Source: Agroathelia rolfsii
Lineage: Eukaryota > Basidiomycota > Agaricomycetes > Amylocorticiales > Amylocorticiaceae
Direction of reading: 5' to 3'
DNA length: 64,000 nucleotides
Assembly: GCA_018343915.1 (NCBI GenBank)
Contig: JABRWF010000002.1
Span: 1,364,001 to 1,428,000 of the forward strand
Part shown: positions 45,292 through 59,239 of the stretch, piece by piece
How positions within the stretch are numbered: position 1 is the first letter of the stretch
Layout of the letters: each line of letters begins with the position of its first letter
The notes under the pieces: model-generated
What the model was told of the DNA's origin: nothing
The model's input: only the letters and a program-made list of their open reading frames with translations
Database searches by the model: none
Position numbers and translations under genes: made by a program

Positions 45292-48200
45292 TCAAAGGCC
45301 GAGGTTGGACATGACCCTCGACACCTCATCCACATTGTCGTCATCGAATGGTTTGTTCGAGCTGATAGGTCCGCCGCCCAGAGAGCCGCCGACTGTCCTG
45401 CGCGGGTAAACACTAGGGAACAGCGGTGCAGTACCACTTGCAGGGCTTGATCCGGCACCGCCAGTGGAGTGGTCAGGGGATTCGGGGGGCTGTAAGTAAG
45501 ACGACGAAAGTGAAGAGGACGAGCCATGACCCTCGCCAGGAATACGGGAAATTGAATGAGAAAGATCGAGAGATTGGGCCCGATTGGTGAGAGAGCGAGG
45601 TTTGGTGATGGTGTCCTTAAGCTTGGATTCGAGAAGCGAGTCAGATCCGCGTTTCAAAGCATCTTCGGCATGGCGGTGACGGTTGAGGTTGGAACCCTAC
45701 AACAACATGAATAATGCGGACTTTAACGAAACGGGAAAAAAAGATGCGTACAATAGGAGGCAAAGGAGTCCAAGAGTCCAACCCGTGACCATTGCCATGC
45801 AGATAACTGGGCATCGGGGGCTCTGATTGTTCGAGCTCATAGATATAAGCAGGAGAGTTAAACAAAGCCTTGACATCCGGCGATGAATTCGCCATGCGGA
45901 GTCTACGGTCGCCCATGCTTTCGCTCGCCCTCGCAAGATCTGCGGATTCTGAACAGGCATCCGCGCTTCGTCAGTAATTGCAGACATAACCATCTAATCA
46001 ATCATAACTTACCCCTCGCACGGTGCAAAGTCGACAGGATCTTGCTCTCAAAGTGCGGGAAAGCTTCTGCAAACGAATCACCTCGCTTATGCGTATGGGA
46101 GTTGGGAGACGGGTAGACATGAATGTTGTGGTTCAACAGATAGGATTCAAGCATCTCCCTCGCAGTAGTCAAGAAATCGCTATTGCTCCTCTGACATCTA
46201 AACTTGAACGAGAAATCGGAAGTCGAATCCGAGCCACTGACGCTGTTGGTAGGTGATCCACGGATGTTTGGAGTGATAACAACTTGGCAATCCCGTTTGA
46301 CGCTTTCAACAAAGGCGGAGAAATCGGGAGAGGTGCAGAGTCGGGGAAGCTCCGGATTGGGCGGTACAGCCAGATCTGCCTCAAACGGTACGTGATCCTG
46401 TAAAGAAGCAAGTTAGTCACGATAAGCGTGGGGCTAGATGCACGAACGGCAGTGACGAACCAGGAGCATAGCGGCAGCGATTTGGATTTGACTTTCGGGT
46501 CCAAAGATGGTGACGATATCCGACGCCGACTCTTTGTCAGGGAAGCGTACTCGCGAGTTGGTCTTGGATTCAATATCATGGATAAATATGCTCTTTTCTC
46601 CAAGAAGTGTTCGATGATATCTTCGGGGAATGGAAAGAGTTTCAACGACATAATCCTTATCCTAAGCATGACTTTAGCTTCACGTTGTATTTGCCAATTT
46701 AGCGAGACTTTACCTTCAAGCTAACCAGTTCCATAACCGAAAGCTTCAAGTTTTCCAAATTCATCGCATTCTTTGCCGGCGTCCGCGCAATGACGTTATC
46801 CTCGTTATCGTTGTACCCCCCAAGCGATGCAAACTCTTCCGCATTAGAGAACTTGACGTAGACACCATACTTCTTCATGATACGTTGAATACTCCGGCCA
46901 CCAACACCAATGATGCGTTTATGATAAGCCTCTGGCACATGGAACGAGATCTCGGCCGGAAGTTCTTCTTGGAGAAGAGTGAGACCTTGGATGACGGCAT
47001 TATCGGTGCCCGCAATGTCAATGAGGAAATTATGGTCATTGAAGGTCTCGAACTTGATCTTGACGTTAGTTGTCTGCATGATCTTGTTGATTTTGCCGTT
47101 TTTCTTGCCGCTGATAAATTCCCGATGTTCGTTAGCCAGCTCGATTTGGAAGCGGATCTCGTGATGGAATTGCTATTGGAGGCAACGTTCAAGTTGAAAA
47201 ATGGTGGTCAGCGAAGAGTACCAAGAAGAGTACCTTGACAATATCCACATCCATGATCATGTTAACAGCTGCGCGGACTTCATGCTCAAGACCATGCATT
47301 TCGAAGCACATGCTCTTGAAGACCACCTCGGCACCAGTGCTGACGGAAATTTGGTTGAGGAGAGTGGTAACCTGAGTAACATTCAATGTGCTAGGCGGAA
47401 TTAACACATTGAATTGGACGGGAAGAAGCCAGAATGAGGCGACGTAGTATTGGCACGCCTACGGGCGGTGTTAGAACATTTGACTAAACGAAAAAAGAGC
47501 AAATCACGAACCAGCTGCATAATCGAGCGGATTGTGCGCTGAATGTTGACTCTGTGGTCTCCATAAACCGTAATGAGACTGGTGGAGCTACCGATAGGGG
47601 GGAACTGGATAAATGTAGCATTATCGTTCACAATAGCCTTGAGATCATCATTACGATCGGTAACCATCCAATCCAGCTTTCTCGGAAGGATGGCGGCATC
47701 CCTAGAGATCACAGACTTGCTCTAGACGGTGCATTACTAAAAATAGAAATTTTCTGGAAAGCTGCGCATTCACCGACCTTGTTCATGGATACCTGGAAGA
47801 GCATGTCCCGAGCACGCTGCACGCCAAAGAACTCTCCCGTGATCCAAATAGTGTTGCTGTTTTGTCTGAGTGCAGTCGCCGGGTTTGATTTTTCCGAACC
47901 AAGAAGGCCCTGAAGGGGGGAGGGATAATAAATATTTGTAGCTGTCTCTTCCATTATAGATTGCAGCATGTGTCGCTTCCTTCCCGCGATTATGGCGTGC
48001 AGTTTGTGGTCAATGTCAAATGCCTCTCCATGGAGTCCACTCTGAAGTATGTGTCAGACATATTCAGGGGAAATGGTGTTAGAAAGGGATTTCTTTTTCA
48101 CTTACGAGTGTGTCCAGCATGGCCAATAAACGGACACGCGCGATTTCAACGGCATCGCCCTGACCCGTGACAACGAGTTCGCAAATGCGTTCGGCCTCCA

Positions 48201-48808
48201 AACCCGACCAGCCCGCACCATTGGTGACTCCGTCAGGAGGTGTGCGGCTTGTGAGTGAAGGGGGGCTATTTACAACAGCGATATGGGCAAGCGTCTGGCC
48301 TGCGATCTCATCCAGACGCTGTCTGACCTCGGGTTTGAGGACTGGCTGACCCGAAACGAAGTCGAGAATATCAGACCGAGAAACTCTGATGGCCGCGCGA
48401 TGCTAAAAGGGGGTGTCAGGTTTTTCATAGGATTGGGGGAGGAGGGGGGGCTAACGACGTAAAAAAAAAACAGCTACATACCTGGACTGGGCATTCTTTC
48501 AAAATCATACCGCGGGCAATCATGACCTGTTGATATTGGCCACTGATGTGGAAGTTCCAAGCCGTGCCAAAATCAGAGGGAAAATAGGTGATGTGACAGC
48601 CATGTAAAGACGATGCGACCATGACCAGCTTGGCGACCGCGTCTGCATCAGCTTGGGTGGAAATGAGGGTCTCAGACCCATTGGAATTATTGTGAAAGGT
48701 CGAGTCGCTCCTGAAACCGTCTGACTGGTGAAAGTCGAAAGAAGAGGACTGGAGGGTGGCGTGGCGCGACCTGCGTGGGTAGGTAAAAGATGTAGTATAT
48801 GTATCCAT
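45292..48808 (-). CDS. multi-KH-domain RNA-binding protein, Khd4/vigilin-like
   Basis: Ten exons (48808-48482, 48402-48106, 48041-47778, 47721-47512, 47458-47234, 47172-46714, 46661-46461, 46397-46013, 45948-45752, 45696-45292) encode 989 aa. Several KH-like repeats occupy residues ~100-720. The clearest is ISFHVPEAYHKRIIGVGGRSIQRIMKKYGVYVKF, with the GxxG loop intact; another contains LSIPRRYHRTLLGEKSIFIHDIE. Others (IIAGRKRHMLQSIMEET and FISGKKNGKINKIM) have variant loops, so not every domain need bind RNA. The C-terminal ~250 residues are Ser/Pro-rich and disordered. The organisation resembles basidiomycete Khd4, an mRNA-stability regulator in Ustilago, and more distantly Bicaudal-C. The donor after exon 3 (GTCGGT) is weak but keeps frame. 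Ortholog assignment is an inference. Confidence 0.82.
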
Positions 48809-49216
48809 CGGGGGTTCCGTCGTTGGTAGTTAAGGGAATGATACACTTGGGGTTGTAGATGGTGAGGGTATGTATGATGCGGGATGGGTGGGCGGTTAGT
48901 AATGGTGGTGGGTATCGACACTGAGAATGGTATCGATGTCGTCTGCTCAGCCTGACGGATACGTTTTGAAGGAAGAAAGAAAAGGCTCAAGGGTCGATGA
49001 TGACCGTTGTGAAAGAAGTCGGAGAGAGCGAGAGAGAAAGGAGTCAGAGTCAGACTTCAAGTTGTGTCTGGGCCGTCGACGGTCAGAAAATGTACCGGAA
49101 AATACGATCGCGACTCCGCGTCACCCGCCATCCTCTGCGGCCGAACTGCCGCACACAAAAAATAATATATCATCGGTCTATTATGACGAGCTGATTTACA
49201 TCATCTACAGGTACAG
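48809..49216. promoter_or_regulatory. promoter/5' region of the KH gene
   Basis: These 408 bases lie between the RBR stop and the KH start on the minus strand. On the minus strand it is C/T-rich at 48990-49060, as in a fungal leader. No other gene is supported. Confidence 0.45.
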
Positions 49217-50927
49217 CTACAGGAAATCAAAACCCTCCACCGGCTGCCATTCCTGGTCTACGCTTTCAAAATCAAATAGTTTGTTGTAGCATTGTAAACC
49301 CGGAGTCGAAAAATGGGCATAAGGATTCGATGGCTGTAGCGACGAGGCGCAGCGGTAGCAGAAGTGACTCCCGCACTTGGCACAGGTCATCTAGTAGAAT
49401 AGGGACATCATGTATACATGTTAGCCCAGGCCCTAGACAACGCCTTTGGTAAATGCATATTTCACTTACGTGATTACAGCCTAGGCTTTTTTGGACAAAT
49501 ACTTCACACGTTGGACATTTGGTCGTCTGCAATTCGAGGTATTCCCTATTGGCACGTTCTTCCTCGTACCTCGATATAAGGCGTGCCAGGTTGTTCTTGC
49601 CATACTGCTTTTCAAGCACCAGACGCCGCGGTGATTGTTCAGGAAGCTCCAGATACTCCAGGACCAGTTTCTCGGTAACCGAAATGGGGCAATGAGATAT
49701 CGGCCCATGCCTAGATTCATATTTGTGAGCTTATGGAAGCGCTCAGGAGAATCGTGGTCCAACAGACCATGTGCGCTTGCAAAAAGAACAAAAAGAGTAC
49801 CGGCATGACGGGCATATACGAAGTCGGGCCCAGCCAGATTCTTCGTCTTCGACCATTGGTTTTGGTACAGGGGCTTGGCAAGTCTCGAGCGGGCAATGTA
49901 TAATCGAGGGGTCTAGGGCATTTGTTAAATCAACGGATAAGCGACAACTTGGCACCATTTTGTTTACCTCTTTCAATGGCTCGTTTCTCACGAAGCCAGC
50001 GCCATCTTTTCACCTCGTCGCTCGAAAGGACCCTCACCACCTCCTCTTCATTTGCTTCGCGATGCGACTTGACACACGTCGGGTCTGGACAACCCATTCG
50101 TGAAATATCGCCTTCTCTGACGCAAAGACCCCAGAAATCGATAAGACAATTACGGCAAAAAACATGTTCACACGATAATTGCAGACATTTTGTGCCCTTG
50201 AATGTTTCGAAGCAGACTGAACACGTATATGCTGTCTGAGTAAACAGCTTTCTCCTCAGTGTTTCATCGTAGCTTTGAAGGAATGGTGCTAGTATGTGTG
50301 GGGCAGGGTGAGGAATGCTAAATCACAATCATCAGCCTGAATGTCACGATCTAACCCATCATTATACTTGCCTGATAAACCCGCTAGCTTTTGACCGCAG
50401 TCCAACTGCGTCTAAGAATTCTGCGGATCGGATCCATTCAACCCAGCTATAGAGTACACCATCACCCTGCCACATCTGTAACAGTTCCTGCCTAAGATCA
50501 ATCGTTGACGGTAACCATGAGTGCGACACGTGAACTGATTCGATCTTGGGGGGCTCTAGCAACGGATATGTGGGAGGTAGGGTAAGAGCCAGTAAGATGG
50601 AAGGTAGCCCAGTGACAGTAACCTCGACTTGATCCTGACCGCTGCTGTCTGAGTCGACCGCAGTGGGGACTACTTTTACTTTTGTCGGTTGGCCAAAATC
50701 AATCGGTACATCCAGCTGTAAGATGTGATAAGCATCAGGCTCATTGGGGAGGGTGTCTGCGAGAACACAATCTGGGTATATTGACTAATGATGTGGTTTC
50801 TATTAGCAAGATAGCAGTGGCCCAATTTAACTTGAATGGGATGCTCGTGCAGTGACCGCACCTGTAAGACTTCAAATTCTTCTGACTGAAGTATCTTGCA
50901 ATCTTGAGAATCGGTATCCAAGGTCAT
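49217..50927 (-). CDS. RWD-RBR E3 ubiquitin ligase, RNF14/Itt1-like
   Basis: Six exons (50927-50862, 50784-50372, 50317-49968, 49912-49768, 49710-49470, 49390-49217) encode 462 aa. An RWD domain opens the protein (EEFEVLQSIYPDC...LPSILLALTLPPTYPLLEPP). RING1 starts at about residue 192 (CSVCFETFKGTKCLQLSCEHVFCRNCL). The in-between ring follows (IIHCPLETCQAP...LRICPSCRYSFCSFCKRTW), then RING2 (TKCPTCEVFVQKSLGCNHMTCAKCGSHFCYRC) with the thioester cysteine C403. The RWD-RBR order is that of RNF14, which marks stalled translation complexes in animals, and of fungal Itt1. Intron 2 fits only as GC-AG (GCAAGT donor): with the adjacent GT donor both nearby acceptors run into stops. It is divergent from URB2 over 295 bp. 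Confidence 0.92.
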
Positions 50928-51222
50928 GCAGTGGTGCTCAGTACTCAGTCGTGGCACTAGTAAACCAATGGGTTGTCTGGGGTGACTCACCCCCCACTTG
51001 CTTGGTCAGAAATGTTTGCCAGAGTCCAAATTCGAATGCGGCCCGCATGTCACGTGGTATAGGGATATTGATATTTTCCGTTTATGGAATCAAAACTTTC
51101 CTCGTCAATGCATCACTGGCATCACTGGCGGGCCAAACATTGCGTTGTCGGCGTGCTCTAACTTGCCAGTGAATCATCTCTATCAACCACAATACTGAGC
51201 TTCTGTACTGTTATATGCTCTG

Positions 51223-54200
51223 ATGGCCGATTTCGCTCGGGCTTTAAAGGCTCCCACTGATCCGCCAACTACTGGCGGCCCATCTAAATTGGAGATAGCA
51301 AAAAATGCTTGGTCCAACAAATCGCTGTATCTTCCCAATAAGGCTGAATTGATTTGTGACTGGTTACTCACCAAACTTTTGAAAGAAAAGGATTTGGAAA
51401 TGTCTGATAAAACTATCTACTTTGCGGGCGGTTATTGACAAGATTGTGTAACAGCGCTCGGAACCCTTGCCTCAACGTCGAAATATGGGCTCTCCTCTCC
51501 GATATTTTTGAGCCCAGTTCCAAGCCCACTGAAAAGGGTGCCCATCTTAATACATGGCTAGTTCCATTGCTTAACCGTATACCTGCATCCCCGATCATTC
51601 TTGCATTTTTGCGCCTTCTTGCCGACCCCCAAGCATCGCCAAATTCTCGCATTTTCGATTATTCGCGTCGAGTCCTTCAAATAATTTGGCCCCTTGCTTC
51701 TCCAAAGCTCACTCCGGATGCACTATTGGACTGCTTTGGAGCGGTAATCAACACATTGTTAGTGATACAAGAACCGGGCCAAGACTTACTCGATTTAATA
51801 ACCATTCTCGTCAATTCGTACTCTAAATCACTATCTTTTGCAAACAATAAAAAGAAGGTTGGTTTGTTGAATTTTTCCATGTAATTTCACACCAATAAAA
51901 ACTATTTCTAGCTGTGCTCATCTTTCGTCGACACATACTTCGAAGCATGGGTTAAATACTGCACTATTCCACGTTTACCGAATATACAACTCCACGACCT
52001 CATTTACGACGTTGGCACAGATACATTGCTAAGCCTGGAGGCACTAAAGCAAGGACCTGTACAAGAGCATGGGTTATTCTCTGCCCTGGGGAGTATCCTT
52101 CACCAACGCACCGAGGACGATCATCCACAGCAAATTATCCCAAAGCTTTTTGCCACTGTAGCGCAGGCACTCAGACGGTTTCGCTCCGCCTTGTTTGGGT
52201 CAAGCAGCTCTGCCGCTGATTCATCAACCAACATGGACGAATGGAGACGTGCATGCATGAAGATCTTTGCCACCCTCTCCGACCTTTTGGACAATCAAAT
52301 TGAGGATTTCTCGGACTCTGCCGTCGTCAGATTAGGCCTCCTCCGCGTCCTTGAAAGCGAAAAACTATATATTGCAACATTGATTCAAGAAGATGCGGCT
52401 CTCATACTCCGAACTCAGTCTGCTCTTGCAACAACGCATCTCAAATCATCTCAAGGTGACTATTAACCCTTTCCTATTTTGTTAGGGTGTGTACTGACTG
52501 CCATAGATGAAATGGCATCTGACGTTCTTTTCGAGATGCTTTGTACACTCGCGCGCATAGACCAGGATATATGTAATCCGCAGATATGCGATATTACCGT
52601 TGCTGTTCTCCATCGAAAGTCTTCGACCCCCTCCCTATCGTTGCTCGACCTTTTCTTGGAATATCACTCTAAAACGCGAATGATCCTAGAATACACATCT
52701 AGCTATCTATCATCCATTGGATCATTGCAGTCACAGAACCCTCATGCAGCTCATCAGACTGCATTTACCAGCTCTCTCATGACCTTCGACCATCTGGACC
52801 ATTTTGCACGCGTCATACAATCGGCAACGACGTCCTCGCAGATTTTGCCCCTCCTCTCGAACTCGATAAACCATCTGCAATCGCTATGGACGGAGTTTGT
52901 TTCCTCCAGTCCTATGGTCCCTTCCAAGAAACGCCGAAAGCTTACGAATGGCGGGGCGGAAACATCATCTACGAGTACTGAGACCGTGGATGGATTAGCA
53001 TTGCGATTCTCGCTGTCGGCGCGCGTCATAGGCACAATAATACCAGCCCTCCCTCTCCATCTCTTGATAGGAAATGAATCGTTGCGGGAGCAAGTTGACC
53101 AGACGATATCTCAGCTACGTGAAGAATTGCTTCCTTCAATTGCCCAGGAAGCTATCAAGATCATCCGCAAAAATTCCCAAGAGAATGACGATGCCACGAT
53201 GTGGGGGTTGCATACCATTTTGGCCGCTGCACTTCGCCTGGGTCCTCGGTCTCTTAGCACGAAGACGGCGGATAGGTTGTTGGAGATCGCCAAGTCGCAG
53301 AAACCTACAGAACTCACTGTTGAAATTGTAAGCCCTCATTTCTGTTTCTTCGCTGTCAAACTTAAATTTGGTTTAGTATCACTGCCTTTTGACTCATGCC
53401 AAATCCGACGCTGTGGACACGATCGCAGTGCTCGAGAGTATGATCAACCAGATCTACAGTCCGAACCTTGCAGATGTCAAAACGAGCTTGATAAAACGTA
53501 CATGGAGTGGCCGCTTGGCCTCGCTGTCTGATCAAAATGCCTCAGCTATTGGTATTTTTCATTTGCTCACTGCTCGATGGTTGCCGGTCTTTGAGTACGT
53601 CAATTTTTTTCTTCTAAATATCAGACAGCTGCTTATTCCGATTACAGTGGAGCTGCGTCTAGTGGCCAGCTGAACAACTTGATAGCTGCACTTCTCGATA
53701 TACCCATCGATGCCACTTTCCAAGGTCAAGGCCTTTCGATCACGAACGTCATTATTGGGGTCTTCCGGTCTGCCGAATTCTGGGAATTACCCAACTTGAG
53801 AAGTTCGTCATGGAATTTGATTTAGCAAAAAATATCGGCTAATTTTCTCACTTGATGTATGCAGCTGCTTTTTTGGCAATAATTCAAGAACGAACGGCAC
53901 CACTCCAAAATATCAAAGAGTTGTCTTCCGAGGAGAAGGCTCGCATAATAATGTTCTTCCAAAAACTGCTACTTGTTCCAATGGAGTATCTACCCAGAAA
54001 TGTTCGCTCTGAGTTGGTTGTACGCGCTGTAGCTCTTGATTGCCTGTCTTCTGCTGAAGATGAGCAATTGAGGATCATGGTACGTGTTTTCCTAACAAGA
54101 GCATGTCAGTATATGGAACTAGTCGACAAGATAGTAGGTCAAGCCTATAGCTCTCGGAAATCCTTCTTATTTATTCTTCAGGACGACGGAGGCTATCTCG

Positions 54201-56178
54201 AACATCTGGTCAATTCAACAGTTAATTCTACACCTTCCGAAGCATATTTGAAGAGTACTCTTGGACTGGTTGAAATTCTGACGCAGTAAGCTGATATACA
54301 CAATTCCTTCTAGTTCTGTGGCTAATAAAACACAGATTCGCTATCCGAGGCTCCAGCAATTCCAGGCTATCGCTATCTGACGTCCTGATCTGTCTTGCGC
54401 AAAAACCCAAGGTAGCAGAGCTGTTCCGCCACCAATTGCCGGAATATCAAATTAAGAGGCAAAGTATTCTCCTATTTATTAACATACTAGAAAAAACCTC
54501 CTCCATGTGCGTATACGAACAAAAGTCCTGACGTCGATCTGCTAATCTTAATCCATGTGCTAGTTCTCAGAAGCCGGGTCGCACTCTCATCCACGACACA
54601 TCCCCTATTTCGGTCCTATATGACAGCCTTCAAGAGGCCATAAATCCGCTGATTCCAGACCTCTGGAATTCGGATCCAGTGACATGGACATTGGAATACG
54701 ATATCCTAGATGCCTGGTGCCAGGTCCTCAAGCTCCGACATTGGCTTGGGATCTCGGGTTTGTGGTTTAATTCACGTCTCAGGCGGATTAGTCTCAACGC
54801 CGTCTTCTAGACACCGCCCCACATACCTATGGCGCGCAGCTTGTCCGCAAACTGACATCTCTTTTTGCCGCAGAGTCGCCTAGTCATCCTAGAAGCCGAC
54901 TTTACATCACTGCCTTGTCTCTTGTGTCGACAGAGTTCAACGTTTGTTCCCCAGATCGCCGTCAATCGCATTTAGACCTCGTAACTGCAACCTACATGCT
55001 GCTCTCCCCTTTCGTTCATTCCGATGGTGAATGATTATCTTTGAAAATTTGCAGATATGAGCTAATAAAGATGGCAGATCGGTCAGCCTTTGATATATGC
55101 ATGGCGAAATCCTGCAAATCCTTGTCTACAGTGGATTATTCTCAAATCCTGCAATTCGTTATTGAAGGAATGGAGCAGAGCCAGGAAGAAACGCAAAAGC
55201 TGGCGCTATTGCGGCTTGCAAGCATTGCTATGTGTGATGCACCACCAGGTCAGTTGACTACTAATAGAGCACTTAGTTGATCTATTGCTGATTCTTGCTC
55301 CCAATTAGGTACATACAAAGCTACCCAGACGTACTTTGGTGCCTTGATTCACCTACTCATGCGTATATCAAGTTTCTATATGGCTTCGTTGGAATGTCAT
55401 ACAGATGTCTTAGAGCTGATTTGTGAGCATGTATCAGATCGGGTAGGTTCAATTTCAAGACCTAATATCGAAGATACTGAGTCTATCTTTCTAGCCAGCC
55501 ACTCTGCAATTAGCGGATGTCTCAAATATCTATACACTCGTTGCCAAATCCCTAATGGGTTCTCCAATACACGATAAAAGCACATCCTCACGGACATACC
55601 ATCTTATCATTAACATCACTAGCGCGTCGGTTCGCCATCGGAGGGACCTAGTGACAGACCTTCTCCCACACCTGGGATCAATTCTGCAACTTCTGATATC
55701 GGCTTTGCGACGGCCTCGTCCTCAGCTCGGTGCCAAACAGACACGGATCGTGATGGACACACTCCCGTCTTGGATCAGCAACGATGATACGGACTCATCC
55801 ACTGCCCTCGGTGCGGCCGAGGCCAAGGCACTTGCTCGTCTGCTCACCGCACTTACGACCAAGACGATTCCCCGCAATCATATGCACGTCGCCTCGGCCA
55901 CGACCGAGGCCCCGAAAGCTGAATCTCTCGCTGGGCCGTTTTCGAAACACGCTGCGTACGTACTACAAGCGTACATGAATGCCCTGAACGAGCCTTTGTG
56001 CGTGATCCCACTTGATGTCCGACGGGAGCTGCAGCCTGGGTTATTTGCAATGTGCGAAGTGATGAATGAGCACAGTCGAGATGCTATGATGGTGTCTGCC
56101 TTGGACGCTGGAGGTAAGGCGTCTATGAAGGCGCTTTGGAAGGAGTATGAAAAGCAGAGATACGTCGGCAAGGGCTAG
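51223..56178 (+). CDS. URB2: ribosome biogenesis protein URB2/NPA2
   Basis: Thirteen exons (51223-51401, 51455-51857, 51912-52455, 52507-53327, 53377-53594, 53648-53802, 53865-54285, 54336-54506, 54564-54757, 54811-55026, 55078-55248, 55309-55442, 55495-56178) join without a break to 1436 aa. It is a long alpha-helical, HEAT-like protein with few motifs. The C-terminus has the Urb2/Npa2 domain: RPATLQLADVSNIYTLVAKSLMG...HLIINITSAS, FSKHAAYVLQAYMNAL, LDVRRELQPGLFAMCEVMNEHSRD and ASMKALWKEYEKQRYVGKG. Urb2 acts with Urb1 in early nucleolar 60S assembly. Intron 1 uses a weak GTCTGA donor. The introns at 54758-54810 and 55443-55494 (53 and 52 nt) were chosen because other splice pairs bring stops or break the conserved C-terminus. 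Confidence 0.88.
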
Positions 56179-56548
56179 TGGCATGCCCGATTGGAGAGAC
56201 ATCTGTATAGCATGTATATGGTAAAATACAATAAATTTACTATATCAAAGTGTATGGTGCTGTACGCAGGCAATAGAAAGCAGTAGCCGGCTTCGGGCAA
56301 GGGCCAGGTTCGACTCCGCGGTCGTCGTTTGATTGAGCGGACCGGGCAGGGCAACGCTGTATTTTGGGGCAACTTGAAAGATGCCTAACCGCTACCAACT
56401 TGCCTTTCTTGCCTCTTTCACCACTGGCTTTGCCACCCTCCTCTTCCTCTCACGCATAGCGAGACGAAAAATCAGCGACTGGCTGGGTTACGACTTATCC
56501 GAACTAATTCTTATTGGACTGCCTGGACGCGAAGAATACAGAAGAAAA
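56179..56548. other. spacer URB2 / CBR1 with in-frame upstream ATG
   Basis: These 370 bases contain the URB2 3' end and CBR1 5' region. From an ATG at 56381 the CBR1 frame is open, giving 56 extra residues with one hydrophobic stretch. Confidence 0.6.
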
Positions 56549-57686
<1,138 letters not shown>

Positions 57687-58236
57687 ATGTTGGGGTGTCA
57701 TGAGGTTGTGGGTCACTCGAGTACTTTACATTTATATCTTTGGAATGCATATTTACGAGATTACATATCGTGTTGCAGCATGCGCATCATGCTTACTGTC
57801 CGTGTGCGTCACTCGCTCGCGGAGTCCTTGTCAAGCGCGAGTGCGCGTGAATTGTCAGAAACCGGTTACTGATTATACCGGTGCTTTGTGTTGAGGTTAT
57901 GCCCGGCTAACTCGGACAAACGTGTATTCGTTTCCTCAGGCACACGAGCCACCAAATATGTCATGCTTACACATACCCAAGGGAAGTGTGGGAAGCACGG
58001 GGAGGGCTTATGGGAGATGCTGACGCATCGCGGTCACGTGATGGACAATGCTGATTGACAGCCGCATAGATTCATAGGCAGGATAGGTGGTGTCAATCAC
58101 AGAGAGAGCCATGATATAAAAGCCTCGAGAATCAAGGCTGACGATAACTCAACCAAACAGCTTTCAGCCATATTCCCTAGCATCTCCAAGCAAACACTTC
58201 TCCATTCACATTTTAGTACTACACCTCATTCCCGAC
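57687..58236. promoter_or_regulatory. promoter region of the GST gene with TATA box
   Basis: A TATAAAA at 58115-58121 lies 116 bp before the ATG at 58237, within GATATAAAAGCC. The A/C-rich leader that follows is typical of a highly expressed gene. The first part is the CBR1 3' UTR. Confidence 0.65.
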
Positions 58237-59239
58237 ATGGCCGAGATTGATCTCTACATCTTTGGTTTGAGTGTGTGGGCAGCCGCACCCCAGCTCGCTG
58301 TCGAGGAACTCGGATACTCAGATGAAGTTGAGTTGAAAGTGGTAAACCTCGTCGAAGCCGAGAACTTTTCTCCCGAGTTCCTGAAATTGGTAAATGCTGC
58401 ATCTACATCGACATCAGCCGAGGAAAGCGATGGCTGATGAAATCATTTGTTTTTACAGAACCCTGCGGGTACTCTTCCCACTCTCGTCGCCGACGGAAAG
58501 GCTTATACCAACACGACGGACGTTATCGAATATCTTGTCAAGCATGCTCCTAAGAAAGTCGCACTACGCACCAAAGTGACAGACATCGTCCATGAGGACA
58601 AGATTGATCCAAACTTCCCCATGCTCGCTGTGGTAAGCATACATCATTGAGCTTTTATGTTGTTAAGATGTAAACATTCTTATATGTGCTACGAAATAGC
58701 GCAACGAAGAAGAGCTTCAGGCCAAAGCAAATGGATTCCCGAAGACGTTTGTTTCCAACCGTAAGCTTTCATCTTGAACATGAGTCTACGTATTTAACAA
58801 CGCGTTATTCACAGGCCAGGAAGCTCTGAACAAGCACTCGCAAAGCGAAGCAGCCTCGGAACACCAAGAATTTTACACCGACAAACTCTCCTCCAACGGA
58901 GGCTTACTCGCCATCTACTCCGGCCAAGTTTCCCAGGAGGTCAAGGACGGCTTCTTCGCCAAATCTCAGCAGCACTGGAATGACATTGGGCACTACATTG
59001 TTGATGTCCTCCCCGCCTCCCTCCCCGACACAGGTTTCTTTGGGGGTGAGACGCCAGGCGAAGATGACTTCCACGTCGCTGCGTGGCTTGCGCGCATCAC
59101 CTCCCTCTCCGGCGCTAAGGATGTCGCGGGCGTTGAGAAAGAGATTGGCAAGCCCGTGCCTAAGAAGGTCCAAGCATATTGGAAGGCATGGGCAGCGAGG
59201 GGGAGCTTCGAGAAGGTATACGCGGATGGATTGCATTAA
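58237..59239 (+). CDS. glutathione S-transferase-like protein
   Basis: Four exons (58237-58389, 58459-58632, 58700-58760, 58815-59239) encode 270 aa. The N-terminal thioredoxin-like half reads YIFGLSVWAAAPQLAVEELGY, VNLVEAENFSPEFLKLNPAGTLPTLVADGK (the cis-Pro LPTL turn) and TDVIEYLVKHAP. The C-terminal helical half carries GFFGGETPGEDDFHVAAWLARI, the conserved N-capping Asp region, and ends VQAYWKAWAARGSF. This is a GST of the kind expanded in Agaricomycetes for detoxifying aromatic compounds, but the class and substrate cannot be set by eye. The usual Tyr/Ser/Cys near residue 13 is replaced by Ser-Val-Trp, so the catalytic residue is uncertain. Confidence 0.85.

Noticed and set aside
54758..54900. 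Frameshift in URB2 near 54.8 kb
   Set aside because: Using acceptor CTTCTAG at 54810 gives a normal 53-nt intron and keeps the frame, so no disruption is needed.
56270..56330. tRNA-like box B (GGTTCGACTCC)
   Set aside because: The flanking bases cannot form a T stem, and there is no box A or acceptor stem upstream.
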